From: Warburgia ugandensis
Lineage: Eukaryota > Streptophyta > Magnoliopsida > Canellales > Canellaceae
Assembly: GCA_035236585.1 (NCBI GenBank)
Contig: CP141126.1
Location: 66,379,414-66,443,413 of the forward strand
DNA: 64,000 nt
Direction of reading: 5' to 3'
Shown here: one piece after another, positions 24,713 to 36,499 of the stretch
Numbering within the stretch: position 1 is the stretch's first letter
Layout: every line of letters begins with the position of its first letter
Notes under the pieces: model-generated
The model's input: the letters and a program-made list of their open reading frames with translations, nothing else
Databases searched by the model: none
What the model was told of the DNA's origin: nothing
Program-made: the position numbers and the translations under genes

Positions 24713-25989
24713 CAGCAAGCTATCGCTTGTGTAGGTACATAGACAATTAATGTAATAAATGCAAGAAATAATGAACAATACTGATGAAAAATCTAACATT
24801 TATGAAGATAGTGATATCATAATGCCATGTTCAATAAATGCCAATTTATTCCATATGCTAAAACATGAAATTCACGAAGTTAAAACATGACATGAATCAA
24901 TAAAATGGAGCATACATCCAGAATAAGGGCACCCTAAGGTAATGGGTCCCATCACATCGCACTAACATCCCTGATCAGGAGTACACGTAGTCAACCTCTG
25001 AGTGTCGTCACACCTGTGCATATCATCAATAACCATGCTCATCATACATGCACACATAATAAGAATATGGGCCATCATGCTGCAGTGGCAACCCTCCATG
25101 GGTATCAACCACCGCCGCTCTCCGTCGACACCATAACGGGAGACTTAGCGTCTGTCCCCATGGAAAGGCTCAGACCGGTAGTGTGGACTATCCGTGTTAC
25201 CAAACCCCTACCGAATGCCATCTATGGGCAAGTGTCTATCATATCACAAACTCATCACATCATAATCTCGGAAGGTGGGTGGCCGGCCCTATCCCTCCTA
25301 GCATGACGCCCACCGGGCGAGAGCACCCGTCATCAAATATAAAACACGGAAATCATATGTATATGCTAAAACTCAAGAGCACTTATAGCTTGCAATCCCC
25401 AAGACATGCCCCTCATCCTGGGGTTAGCCTATCAAAGGACCAGCTAATAAGCCTCTATTCTCATTTCCATGTAAATCCATGCATTTTCTATATATATAAT
25501 AAGAAATAAGTCTCTAAGTAAGCATAACAAATTAACATCATACTTGTAAAAGCATTTGAAATAAGTTTATTCAGTAAAAGATTTCAATTTGGAATAACCA
25601 TCCTGTACGCAATGTAGCATGAAATCCACGGTAAATAATAATTGCATTTTAAAACACAATCACACATGATGCTATGTTTAAACATGGTTTAAAAATCAAG
25701 GCAAAACATTAGTTGTCGTCACCTACCTCAGTGTGAGATCACTAGCTTGCTAATAACTCCCTTTAATTGGTATATTCAAGTGCACCTGTACATGTCACAT
25801 CACTATTTTAAAATTTTTCTAAATAAAAAGTGGTCATTTCTAAGTTTTTAACTTAAAACTAGGTCCGCGTCGTCAATACGGTCACAACGCCTCTTCCGGA
25901 TCGTGATTTGGACCTCTCTAGCTCCCAAAAATCAAGTTTTAGTGAAAACTACGCTAAAATGGGGCCTGCCGGACCACCATAAGGTGGTT

Positions 25990-26160
25990 TAAACCGGCGG
26001 CACCCTTTTCCGCCGGTTTACACCGACGTACACGGGCGCACGAAGACGCACGCCGACGCAGACGTCGTACGGGACGCGCGTCGTGCGTCTTCGGCACCGA
26101 CGGCGCCGACGCCGTTGACGACGCCGGAGAAGACGACCGGATTCCGGTCGCCTCCGGCGG
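25990..26160 (-). promoter_or_regulatory. CpG-rich block of the solo LTR
   Basis: Dense CpG in GACGC/GACGTCG words within AT-rich surroundings. It begins about 890 bp into the LTR on its own strand, downstream of the TATA-like site, so it would be transcribed leader. Comparable blocks sit at 33130-33400 and 56500-56740. Confidence 0.5.
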
Positions 26161-27048
26161 AGCTACAGAGCTCCGTTTTGCGTGATTTTTGTGCCATTTT
26201 CTTCAGAATTCTCTCTAGAATCCATTTATGCCCTCCTTTTGCACTAATTCTTCCAAAAACCATGGTTTTTAAACGATTTTTCCCAAGTTCCTAAAAACAT
26301 CCGTAGGTACTGGTTTTTGAGTTTTTTGGAGAATTCCACCGTTGGATCACTCCCAAATTTAAAGGGTATTCTCTTGGGTCTCTTGTGCACTAGTTGGACG
26401 GTGAGATTTTCAAACGGATAAGGTTTGATCCGTGAAATCACGCTCCAACAGTAGCGTGCACAAAGCCCCCAAAAATCTGATTTTTTTCCTAATTTTTAAA
26501 TACTTTCCTAATTAATTTTCTAATTAATAAATACAGAAAAAACATGGATTTGAGGCTTACCTTGTGCCTGGTCGGGTTTGCTCGTGTTGCCGGGGCTCCA
26601 CTCGCCGGAAACTTCAGATTTTTGCAGGTCTAGGGTTTTGCGTAGCATTCATGGAAAACGCTCAAAGTGGAGCGTTTTGGCTCCTAGAGGAGCATAGATA
26701 TAGGGTTTTAGAGTCTTGGGGAAGAGAAACTCTTCCCCACACGCCTCTTTCCACGTCTCTCCGACGATTTTTCCGGCACTGGTAGAGACGTGTGGAAGAC
26801 GGGGGTGCCAGTATCAATTTGGACCCCTGTCTAATACGTCTCTACCAAATGACCAAATTGCCCTTCCAACTTTGACGGCTCATAACTCCCTCGTTTGAGC
26901 TCCGTTTTTAGCGTTCTTGGTGGCGTTGGATTCGTATCGACGAGCACTTTCAAATTATTATGTTTTCAAGAAAAAATTTCATCCATAAATTTTTATTTTA
27001 ATTTATTTAATAATTTCCCATTTTATCTTAAAAATTAAGGATATTACA

Positions 27049-27053
27049 CTATG
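27049..27053 (+). repeat. target-site duplication CTATG (right copy)
   Basis: Matches 24195-24199 exactly. Confidence 0.9.
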
Positions 27054-27146
27054 TGATTGTAAAATACATAATAAAGTATTTTTTCATTCACTTGTACGTG
27101 ATCTTTTAGTTTTTATTATTTTCTTTGAAATATATAGACAAATGTT

Positions 27147-27392
27147 TTAAGTGATGAATGAGTGGAAACTTGGAGTATCGGAATAAATGAGAATAGGATT
27201 GAGTTGTAAGTGCAGTGAATATGAGAGTTGCTTTTCATTATACTCATTTAATTGTATAAATTTTATTGGGTAATGATTGAGTGTGATAGTGTGGAGTGTG
27301 GGAGTTGTAAGTGACGTAAATAATATACTCATTAAATTATATAAATTTTATGAAATGATGAATGAGGGTAACTTAGTGTGGAGTATCGAGTT
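27147..27392 (+). repeat. diverged tandem repeat, unit about 95-105 bp
   Basis: Two units carry 'gtgaatatgagagttg', 'tactcatttaattgtataaattttat' and 'gatgaatgagggtaacttagtgtggagt'. The same unit recurs as a second pair at 28276-28490 in the same orientation. AT-rich and non-coding, inside the CACTA element. Confidence 0.7.
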
Positions 27393-28275
27393 GGGTGAAC
27401 CAACTAGCTAATAAAGGAGAATTTGTTCTAACACCCGATCTTATGTAAACTAAGCTAGCAAAAGAACTTGCCAAGCTGACTTAGGGGCACAACTTCATGC
27501 TCTGCCAGTTAGTCTAGATTTCATCCATCTTTATTCTCTCATTTCATTTGCCATATCTCCATTTGTTTCTTCTCTAGTTTGAACCAATGTTTCTGCTTTT
27601 CTTGGTGAACCAGATGCTATAGACTTGTTCATATCTTTAAAAAATCTTTCATGGACTGGGAAGAACCCTAAGTGAGAGGAGGAGAGGGAAGTGTCTATAT
27701 TCACTTAATTGATCAAGCCCTGGTCTTGGCTAAGAACCCTACCCTATCTCGAAGACTGCTTTGGAAATGGGGCATTTTTATGTTCTATGTAAGCAGTTTC
27801 TTTATCTTCAATATATGGCTGAAGTCGACGACTTCACTTCACACGAAAAGTTCAATTCAATGCCATTCTCCTATTGTATGTCTTGTACTTTGTGTTAATG
27901 AGAACCTATCATAGTAGGAGGTAAAAATGGGACTGATGGTCTAGGGTAGTGACACCTCAAAGAAGGAAAGCCTATGCTTTACTTCATACTAGATATGGAA
28001 TAGAACACCATGCCAAACAGTAAATAAAATAGTCAATCATTGGAGAATTTTTTGAGAAATGAGAAAGAAAAAAATGAAATAATAAGGTTTTAGAATTCTT
28101 TATTGCAAATTACTAATAAAGGTGGACAACAAGATAAGACTAAATCTGTTTAGTGTAGCAAAGAAGTCTTCGAAATTTTGCGTAATGCAAAAGCTAGCTT
28201 ACATTAAGTGATGCTGAATTACATAAGATCCAAATGGATATTGAGGACCTGACTATATTATTCGATGAGAAATCT
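27393..28275 (+). other. CACTA interior, unassigned
   Basis: No domain recognised. A short open stretch at 27672-27914 (RGGEGSVYIHLIDQALVLAKNP) has no family I can name. The rest is AT-rich. Confidence 0.3.
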
Positions 28276-28490
28276 ATATTTGAGACTTTAAGTGAATATG
28301 GGAGTTGGTTTTTAATATATTGATTGAATTATATAACTTTTATGGGATGATGAATGAGGGTAACTTAGTGTGGAGTGTGAGAGTTGCAAATGAAGTGAAT
28401 GAAAGAGTTGGTTTTCAATATATTCAATGAATTATATAACTTTTATGGGATGATGAGTGAGGGTAACTTAGTGTGAATGTGAAAGTAAAT
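28276..28490 (+). repeat. tandem repeat, unit about 106 bp (second locus)
   Basis: Two units share 'gagttggttttcaatatatt', 'gaattatataacttttatgg' and 'gatgatgagtgagggtaac' with few differences. They correspond to the older, more diverged pair at 27147-27392. Confidence 0.8.
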
Positions 28491-28734
28491 GCGAATGTGT
28501 ATAGATTTACAAATGAAGTGAATGTGGATGTTGTAGTAAATGCGTGTTGTGGTTAATTTCTCATTTGGTGGCTTTTCAAGATAGATGTGGATGGATAATT
28601 AAGCATGAATTTGTATGTTTGGTACATAATGTGGAAGTGAATGTATGTTGGTTTTTCATGTGTATAAAGATTGTAAGATTAGGAACAATATTGAATTGTA
28701 TACAGATGGTAGTGATTGCAACGTCAAAAATGAA

Positions 28735-29257
28735 AAAGAAAAAAAAAAGAAAAAAAAAAAGACTTTTGAAGTTGTTTAGCCCTAAACAACTTCAAAAGTA
28801 AACCATTTTTGAAGTCATTTAACCCTAAACAACTTTAAAAGTAGCCAACTTTTGAATTTGTCTTTTGAAATCATTTAAGGCTAAATGACTTCCAAAGTGG
28901 GCTACTTTTAAAGTCTTTTAGGGTTAAACGACTTCAAATATGTACCCCTTTTAAAGTCCTTTACAGATAAACGACTTTAAAAGTTTGATATTTTTGAAGT
29001 TGTTTAGACCTAAACGACTTCAAAAGTTGACCACCATTGAAGTACTTTTGAAGTCATTTATGGCTAAACAATTTCAAAAAGTCATTACTTTTAAAGTCAT
29101 TTACATAAAATGACTTTAAAAGTCCTTATTTTTAAAGTCGTTTATGTAACCGACTTTAAAAGTTATCTAGTTTTGAAGTTGGCTAGATAGAAGTCACTTT
29201 TTAACCAACTTCTATTATCATTTTTTACTGACCTTAAAAGCCTCCTATGTTGTAGTG
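28735..29257 (+). repeat. CACTA right arm and terminal inverted repeat
   Basis: About twelve alternating units of 'acttttgaagtcgtttagg' and its complement 'ccctaaacgacttcaaaagt' form consecutive potential hairpins. The arm runs into a 50-bp end that reads, on the minus strand, CACTACAACATAGGAGGC followed by 'ttttaaggtcagt'. The same terminal sequence with changes begins at 61118, showing a family with at least two copies here. Confidence 0.8.
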
Positions 29258-30987
29258 TTTGCAATGCTCCTACTACATTTCGAAGGTGTATATGTTGAGC
29301 ATCTTTTTTGAGATGGTAGAAAGGTTTCTTGAGGTGTTCATGGAAGACTTCTTAGTATTTGGGTCATCTTTTGATGAGTTCCTACACCACATAAAGTGAG
29401 TTCATGCAAGGTGTCAGAAAAAGAATATAGTATTAAATTGGAAAAAGTGCCATTTTTTGGTACAATGTGGGATAGTTTTAAGCCATATAATATCTCATAA
29501 TGGGATAGAAGTTGATAAGGCTAAAGTGGATTTAATTGCCAACCTTCCTCCACCAAGGATGGTAAAAAAAATTACCTTCTTTTTAGGATATGCTAGCATT
29601 GATAGAAGATTCATCAAAGACTTCAACATAATTGTCAAGACCCTTTGCAATGTAATTACAAAAGAGGCAACCTTTGACTTTGATGGGAACTATAAGCAAC
29701 CATTTGAGTGACTCAAGGATGAGTTGACCTCTGCACCCATTATTCAACCACTTAATTACAGCGCACCCTTCAAGATTATGTGTGATGCATCGAAATATGC
29801 CATTGGAGCAATTTTTGGCTCAACACATCGAGTAACTCCCCCATGTCATATACTACATTAATAAAATACTAAATGTCACGCGACTCAAGAATTGAACCAC
29901 TAAAAAAGTGCTATTAGCTAAGTATTTGTTTTGGATAAATTTAGATCTTACTTGTTAAGATCTAAAGTTATAATGTATTCAAATTACACAGCTTTAGAGT
30001 ACCTCCTTTCTAAAAAGGATGCAAAACCCAGTTGGTCTTTTAGATACTCCTGCAATAAGAGTTTAACATAGAAATTTGAGATAAGAAAGGTTCCAAAAAT
30101 TTCATAGGAGGCCACTTTTCTAGATTGATGGCAAAGCACACTAGCAGTAATGTGCCTATAACTGAATCCTTTATGAATGAATATATATTGCACATTTCCC
30201 AGTTACCTTGATATGATGATATTGTTAATTATCTTACAAATGCCAAATCATTGGGCCAAACATGACAAGAAAATATTTTAGACCAAGGTTCGATACTTTA
30301 CTTGGGACTACCCATACTTGTTCAAGTACTGCCCAGATCAGGTGATAATGGGACGCGTACTAGATAGTGAGCACAATAAGATCATCTCCTTTTGTCATTG
30401 TCATGCATGACAATGATAACTATAAATTTTTTGCAATGTGGATGTTATTGGCCCACCATATTTAATGATTCACATGCTTACTGCACAGCATGTGTAAGGT
30501 GTCAATGGGTTGAAAGTCTAGGAAGGAGATAGGCGATGCCCTTAAATCCAATCCTTGTAGTAGAACCATTCAACATGTGGGCATAAATTTCTTTGGGCCC
30601 TTCCTAATTATTTTGGGAAATTATACATCCTAGTGGGAGTGGACTACATTCCAAGTGGGTGGAGGTTGTACCATGCAAATCCAATGATCATAAGGTAGTA
30701 GTACAATTCTTAAAGGAAAATATTTTTTTACGGTTTGGTACTTCAAGAGGCATAATAATTGATGGAAAAAAACACTTTTATAATAAAGTATTTAAGATTT
30801 TAGAGAAAAAGTATGGTGTCAACCATAGGATACCCACCCCATACCACCCTCAGACTAATGGCCAAGTAAAGGCATCGAATAGGGAGATCAAGCGTATCCT
30901 ATAAATGATAGTCAATCCAAGTAGGAAAGATTGGTCTATGCAACTTAGCAATGCTTTGTGGGCCTATCATATAGCTTATAAAACTTC

Positions 30988-30992
30988 AATAC
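30988..30992 (+). repeat. target-site duplication AATAC (left copy)
   Basis: AATAC directly before the LTR; the same 5 bp follow it at 34106-34110. Confidence 0.9.
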
Positions 30993-31393
30993 TGTGAGGA
31001 CCCGGGTTTTTAAGATGCAATTTTTATAAGAAACAGCTAGAACAATCTCTATTTTAAAATAATTCATGCAAAGAATGCAGAGAAATTTTTCCTTTTTAAG
31101 TAAAACTTTTGGGTAAAACCCCGAGCATCATTAACAAATCACGATGAATGAATAATGCATAAGGCCTTGACACTTTTTGGCATAGCTTTGACAAAACATA
31201 TAAATGAATAAATACTAACCCCAAGATTGTTAATCATAGCCCAAGTTACAAATAAGCACTTATAACCAAGTTTACACCAAATACAAAAAGGGTTGTTATG
31301 AGTCTTACCTGTGCTTTCTTGATTGTGACCCTAGCGTTCTTTGGTGTCCCTTCTAGTTGTACTTCATTTTATCTGAAAAATAATGGATTGGGT

Positions 31394-31412
31394 TGAGTAT
31401 TTTTCATACTCA
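31394..31412 (-). promoter_or_regulatory. conserved LTR dyad (7-bp arms, 5-bp spacer)
   Basis: TGAGTAT and ATACTCA arms around TTTTC (plus-strand reading). Same arms, spacer length and approximate distance to the LTR 3' end as at 1173 and 58068, although most of the surrounding LTR has diverged. Confidence 0.5.
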
Positions 31413-33129
31413 GTAGGTGATCTGATACTACTATTTTGAAAACATGGTAGGCAACATGCATGATTCCAAGAGCTTTTCATGTAAAACATCAGTGATTCCT
31501 TTTGTGTAAGCATGCATAGTTATGCATAAAACATAAGCTTATTGATGCAATTTCAATCATGGGATCCTTTCTCATAATTTAGTATTCAATGCTAAATATG
31601 ATCAAAATCATAAAATAGAAATCAATAGATTTATATACAAAGATCTCGGCAAATGCATTAAACTAGTGAGTCAAATATAATAATGATGAAAATCTTAAAA
31701 TAGTCATCATTCAAGCAGATGTTAGTATCATGCATATGAGTCTCTCAGTGTACACGTCACTCCAACTGGTCACGAGTACTCATATACGACAATCTCAATG
31801 CTATATGCATATCAATCACACTGAAATCATAGGGCCACTATGCTCATACTCAGCATACAGCTGGAATCCACCATAGCCTCCACGACGACTATGGATGTCC
31901 TCGAAAGGGTGGCATGAACACCTCCAATGGTCATCCTTGTTTACCACAGCAGTCAGGAAAGGGACAATGCCTTTTTGGCAGTAATACCATCCACCCTTTT
32001 GGTGGTAGAGGTCGGGAGGCCAACCCCATACCTCCTCTCAGCATAGTGCCCACCAGGCCTATCAACCCGTAAAATATAAAAATCATGTCCTCTTTGGGTT
32101 CCTCACACTGCCTGGCCCTCACACTGCCTCACCAGCGTCTTTTGGGCACTCTAGCGTCTTTTGGTAACCCTTAAGATTATGCATTTAATTGAATCTCAAT
32201 AATCACAATCATGCAATTTATGCACTTATTCATCATAAATAATGTAATTTATGCAATCGTTTGCAAAACATGCATGCAATGCATAAAATCTGCCCATGCT
32301 AGTATCGCATTCAAAGTCATGACCCCGCCTAGAAGCCTGACAGCCTAGAAGCCTGTCAGCTCTCTTTGGCCCACCCTCATCGGCCAAGGCTACACTTCTC
32401 AAAACATGCTTGTATAAGAACATCATAAAAGCATACTATATGCAATGATAGGTTCAAGTGTTTCAATGCTATAAATCATGCAGACAATTTCGTATGCTCG
32501 TATAAGAATATCATATTTCAAAAGCATCATAAAGGCAAGTAAATCACTTAGAGTTTGGGATGCTTTTAAAAACTGAGTAGTATAAGACTAACTACAAATC
32601 AACTATGTTTGGAAATGCATTAAAATGTAGCAGTATCAGATTGCCTACAATTCAAATACATTTGGACATGCATTAAAAATGTAGCAGTATCAGATGACCT
32701 ACCTCAAGTGTCATTACTTAGCTCGTGTCTTTCCTCAATTTGAACCATAAAGTAACTTGGTGGAGTTCTGAAGCCCTGGATGTCGTTCAGACATAGGATC
32801 CTAACATTAGTTCTCGATTCATAGGGCAACGGTTGGATCTATATGATTTATGGGTTGCTAGGGTTCGATCTATGACATTCTTCGTCTAAGAATGTCCTAA
32901 GTCCTCTCTTAGATTTAGTCTTGAGGTCGGGCCATAGTTGACCTTATGGATTCATAAGATCTCAATAGTTTTTAGGCTATATTCTCCCTAAATAGTCTCT
33001 TTCTCCTAAATATTATTGTATAATTGGGTCCGTGTCAAAATTACGGACGCAATAGTCCTTTCAGATCGTCAATTAGAGTTATATAGCCTCCGAAACTGGA
33101 TTTTAAAAATCGCATCTCAACGGATGATC

Positions 33130-33400
33130 CAGGACTGTCCATGTAGGGCCCGTGTCGCGGTTCCTAGGACGCATGCACATCCTGGTCGAGCCGCGACCAA
33201 GGTTGCATGCTCGAGCGACGCACCACAATGCACGTCCCAGTTGGCTTCCCGCGGATGCGTCCCCGATGCGGGTAGGATGCGTTTCGATTCCTCAGACGCC
33301 CCGCGCGTCCCGGTTGGGCCAAGAAGTGCCCGCATGAGCCTGCACATGCGCGGACGCCGTCCCAAGGCTGGTTCCAGGTCCCTGGGATGCGTCGTCTACG
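33130..33400 (-). promoter_or_regulatory. CpG-rich block of the solo LTR
   Basis: Dense CpG (GACGC, GCGACC, CGCGG words) in a 270-bp island about 300 bp downstream, on the element's own strand, of the TATA box at 33695. Equivalent blocks occur in the other two complete LTRs. Confidence 0.55.
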
Positions 33401-33694
33401 TCATCTTCATCGTCTTCGTCGGCTGGGTAAAACTCAGTACTATTCACGGTGATTTCCAGCCGGAGCATTGTTTGCACGGGCATTTTCCAATTGGGAAATG
33501 CCTAGATCTAGCCCAAAACCTAGGGGAAAAGAGTGAGGGAAGAGAGAAGAATGACGTGGGGAAGAGAGGCATACCTGGGGAGCCCTCTATGTGATGCAAT
33601 GAGGCCTTGAACTCACCTCCAAACCCCTATTGCGAGATCTAGTTTTGGGAGAAATTGGAGAGGAGAAGCGCGATTTGAAAGAATGGGTGGAGGG

Positions 33695-33702
33695 TATTTA
33701 TA
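33695..33702 (-). promoter_or_regulatory. LTR TATA box
   Basis: TATAAATA on the minus strand, 403 bp after the LTR start. The complete LTR at 55841 has TATAAATA at nearly the same offset (417 bp). This fits the promoter of the element at the U3/R boundary. Confidence 0.6.
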
Positions 33703-34105
33703 GAGGGAAGAAGGTGGTGCCCCTCAATGGTGGTGCCGCCATCCTTTCCAGCACTGCCCTACAGAGGCGGTTCTAAAAACTTCAGGAATGGTGGTGGCTG
33801 GAGGAGGAAGAAGACGGGGGTGCTGTTATCAAAATGGCGCCCTGTGTTTTCGTGTTCTGTTGCTTTATACTCAAATTCCAGTTATGCCCTCAATCTTCAA
33901 ATGCCTATAACTTCTTTATACGATCTCCGTTTTCAGCGTTCTTTGAGGCGTTGGATTCGATTTTGAGTCTAGAATCTAATGGTACTAATTTTTCTAATAA
34001 ATTCATTTGTTTTGTATTTTTATTAATAGTAAACATCTAAACATATATATTAATTTTCAAAGTTATCCCATTTTACAAAATAGGTTCGAAATTTGAGGCA
34101 TTACA

Positions 34106-34110
34106 AATAC
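34106..34110 (+). repeat. target-site duplication AATAC (right copy)
   Basis: Matches 30988-30992 exactly. Confidence 0.9.
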
Positions 34111-34534
34111 ACATGTCACCCTACCACCTAGTCTATGGGAAGGCTTGTCACTTACCAGCATAGTTAGAATACAAGGCATATTGGGCTATCAAAAAACTCA
34201 ATTTTGACTTAAATGCTACTGGGACCAACTGAAAATTTTGAGGAAAGATGCATATGACTGTGCTCATATATACAAAGGCCGAATGAAGGCTATCCATGAT
34301 AAACAAATTTTAAGGAAATCCTTCTCCCTTGAATGAAAGGTCTTATTGTACAAATCATGATTGCATCTATTCCTTGGCAAACTCAAATCTAGATGGATTG
34401 GACCATACATAGTACGCACAGTATATCCTCATGGGGTTTTTGAATGAATGATTATAATGTATTACATGTTATTCATGAAAAAAGTATCATGTATGACTAA
34501 ATGTTTGTACAATGATGACAATATTGGATCACTT

Positions 34535-34642
<108 letters not shown>

Positions 34643-35501
34643 GGACTAACGTAATTTTACATTCACAAACTAAAATGTATATATTTGTCAACTAGTCTGC
34701 TTCGGACATGTGAACTAATTTGATAGAATGTATGATATAGAATTTGTCAATTGATCTGCTTTGTATATGTGAATTAATTTCATATGATTTGAGAATTTAT
34801 GATTTTGACTTGAGCATTACTAAGGTCATCATAGATTATTAATGCGTGCATTCCATTATCACAAAAATATTACCCCATGGTACACCTTGAATATTACCAA
34901 AACCTAGGTCAAGTGGAATCAAATTGATTTCCATTTCTTGCATTTTATCTCCTGTCTTAGTTAAGAGGGGTCATGGAAAGAACAGGTTCAAATCACTATT
35001 GATTCCTTTTTCAAATACTGTTGTAGCTACAGGGGCCACTAGAAACCGAAGATTGCCACTATTGGCTTCACGAGCCATTTGACAATGCCTTCCCTAAGTA
35101 GTGCCACCCATGTTTTAAGACATCATTATTTGGTTTATATATGAATAATTGCAAAAATACATTGATTAAGTAAATCATGAACTGCACACCAAAATAGTCA
35201 TTTTTTCACCCACACAAATGCAAGCTTACTGTGACATTGTAACTATTTACAATGTGTTAGATCTATAGAATTAGAATGGAAGGATTAAATAGGTCAAGCT
35301 AAGGATGTGAATGCCACTATGGAGTTGTAATTATAGAAGATTAAGACATTCAATATCTAAAGGGTGAGCCTTACATCTTGAGATGTAATTTATGATTTAT
35401 CAAAGAATGTGTATGTACATTTACTCTAATGTAATGACCTCATTTCTATTTAGTGGGTTTGTGTTGTGATGTTGTTTTGACTAAAGGTTCTGTGATACGT
35501 T

Positions 35502-35524
35502 TATATATATATATATATATATAT
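35502..35524 (+). repeat. (TA)n microsatellite
   Basis: A 23-bp TA run. Confidence 0.9.
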
Positions 35525-35559
35525 GTTTTTCAAAACAATGAAAATGATTTGTAATGTCT

Positions 35560-35834
35560 ATCAAGTGTTTCACATGCATGCATTAAATGCACATATGTTC
35601 AAAAAATAGAGGAAACTCTGTTGGATTTTTAGTAAGAATGAGACATTCATTCCATTATAAAATCCTTGTATTAGTGCAAGAAATGAAACTTGGGATTTTC
35701 AAAAATGCTTTTAAATGAACACAAAATTTTTTACTAGTTTTTTTTTTTCATAAGGAATTTCAAACAAGGAATATCCCAAATTTCAAAATAGTATCCAAAA
35801 CGTATTTTGAAAACTCATGTTGTCCCACTCACAA
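35560..35834 (+). mobile_element. decayed chromovirus-type LTR 3' end (tentative)
   Basis: The stretch 'acttgggattttcaaaaatgcttttaaatg' onward resembles the section 'ctcggggttttcaaaatgagtttaaaaac' near the end of the LTR at 1-1636, and it ends in CCCACTCACA. It may be the remnant 5' LTR of the fossil at 36500-38392. The similarity is weak. Confidence 0.35.
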
Positions 35835-36499
35835 CCAGTCCTACATGTCCAAAAGTCATATAGAGCCAAGCAAGTGAGAATTGCTTATTTAGATATGAGT
35901 TAGAGAGATAACTCATATAGGGATATTATTGTTGAATTTGAATCAGATGCTACTTAGATGGGCAATGTTGAGATCTACTAACCTTTCCACTAAGAGCTTA
36001 ATGTGAGCTTGAAAATTTGAGAACCCACTGGAGTTTTGAGAAAAATATTGGAAAACATGTGCATTTGAGAGATTGAATATGAATTTGTATGATTTTTCAA
36101 TGGAGATGATATCCATGCTTAAACTAGATCTTCCAAGGTGTTGGGCATACTTGTGATGAAATTCATGGTGAGATCATACTATCTTTATTCTATGTGTGGT
36201 AGGGCTGCATACCTCCAACTTACTCTAATGTGCTAGATTTCATTTGGTGACAAATTTTGCATTTCCCAATATACTCCCTAATGTCTCCTGTAATTCTTAA
36301 TCATTTGAATGTAGTGGCCACTATCTTGAAGGTCTTTAAGGCACCTGAATGGACCTCCAATAATAGAATTGTGATACTCTTTCAAAAATTTAGTTCTGAA
36401 GGGAGAGTTAAGAATTGTGATACTCTTTCAAAAATATAGTTCTGAAGGGAGAGTTAAAAGTAAGTCTGAGCCTGTCATTATAATATAAAAGTCCATCTC
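35835..36499. other. unassigned stretch
   Basis: No retroelement domain is recognised. It contains the 46-bp tandem duplication at 36366-36457. Confidence 0.35.
36366..36457 (+). repeat. 46-bp tandem duplication
   Basis: Two adjacent units (36366-36411 and 36412-36457) carry 'gaattgtgatactctttc' and 'agttctgaagggagagtt' and differ at one base, so the duplication is recent compared with its surroundings. Confidence 0.9.

Larger units (their letters stand above)
24200..27048 (-). mobile_element. solo LTR, chromovirus (Del/Tekay-like)
   Basis: A 2849-bp LTR in minus orientation: on its own strand it opens TGTAATATCCTTAA and closes GGGGTGTTACA, flanked by CTATG on both sides. No gag-pol lies beside it, so it is a solo LTR left by LTR-LTR recombination. 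On its own strand it has a degenerate TATA-like site about 350 bp in, a CpG-rich block at 26160-25990, and hairpins near its 3' side (24687-24729). It shares the CpG block and the GGCGTTGGATTCG section (around 26922) with the LTR at 30993-34105. It is inserted in the CACTA element just after the protease gene. Confidence 0.9.
20200..29257 (+). mobile_element. CACTA (En/Spm) DNA transposon, left tip not found
   Basis: The right tip reads, on the minus strand, CACTACAACATAGGAGGC, the CACTA terminal inverted repeat, ending at 29257. Both sides have arms of short inverted units built on ACTTTTAAAGTCGTTTA (20230-20460 and 28735-29200), the subterminal arrays typical of CACTA elements. Between them lie a ULP1-type protease gene, an L1 fragment and a solo LTR. 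No TNP2-type transposase is recognised, so the copy would be non-autonomous. No matching CACTAC tip occurs on the left, which is either eroded or lost. It sits in Athila-like sequence; TTT at 29258-29260 would be its 3-bp target duplication. Confidence 0.6.
30993..34105 (-). mobile_element. solo LTR, chromovirus (Del/Tekay-like)
   Basis: A 3113-bp LTR in minus orientation: on its own strand it opens TGTAATGCCTCAAATTTCG and closes CCCGGGTCCTCACA, flanked by AATAC on both sides, inside the integrase region of an Athila-like fossil. It has a TATA box about 400 bp in, a CpG-rich block after it and the conserved 7-bp dyad about 400 bp from its 3' end. The ending matches that of the LTRs at 1-1636 and 55841-58531. 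No internal region is attached. Long open frames inside it are incidental to base composition. Confidence 0.92.
29258..34440 (+). mobile_element. Athila-like fossil, pol half (split by a solo LTR)
   Basis: It starts in RT at the block NAPTTFRRC next to the CACTA tip. RT continues with EVFMEDFLVFGSSFDEFL (the family's catalytic FMDDF region) and GIEVDKAKVDLIANLPPP...KITFFLGYAS to 29710. RNase H (FKIMCDASKYAIGAIFG) lies around 29760-29940, an integrase zinc-binding region around 30380-30520, and the integrase core around 30560-30900 (VVPCKSNDHKVV...YHPQTNGQVKASNREIKRIL). The C-terminal MSPYHLVYGKACH block is at 34111-34200, beyond the inserted LTR, with tail blocks to about 34440. Broken many times and lacking its own LTRs. 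Whether it and A2, left of the CACTA, were one copy is open. Confidence 0.8.

Noticed and set aside
33016-33594. 192-aa plus-strand ORF
   Set aside because: It lies across the CpG-rich block of a minus-strand solo LTR; high GC removes stop codons by chance and no domain is visible.
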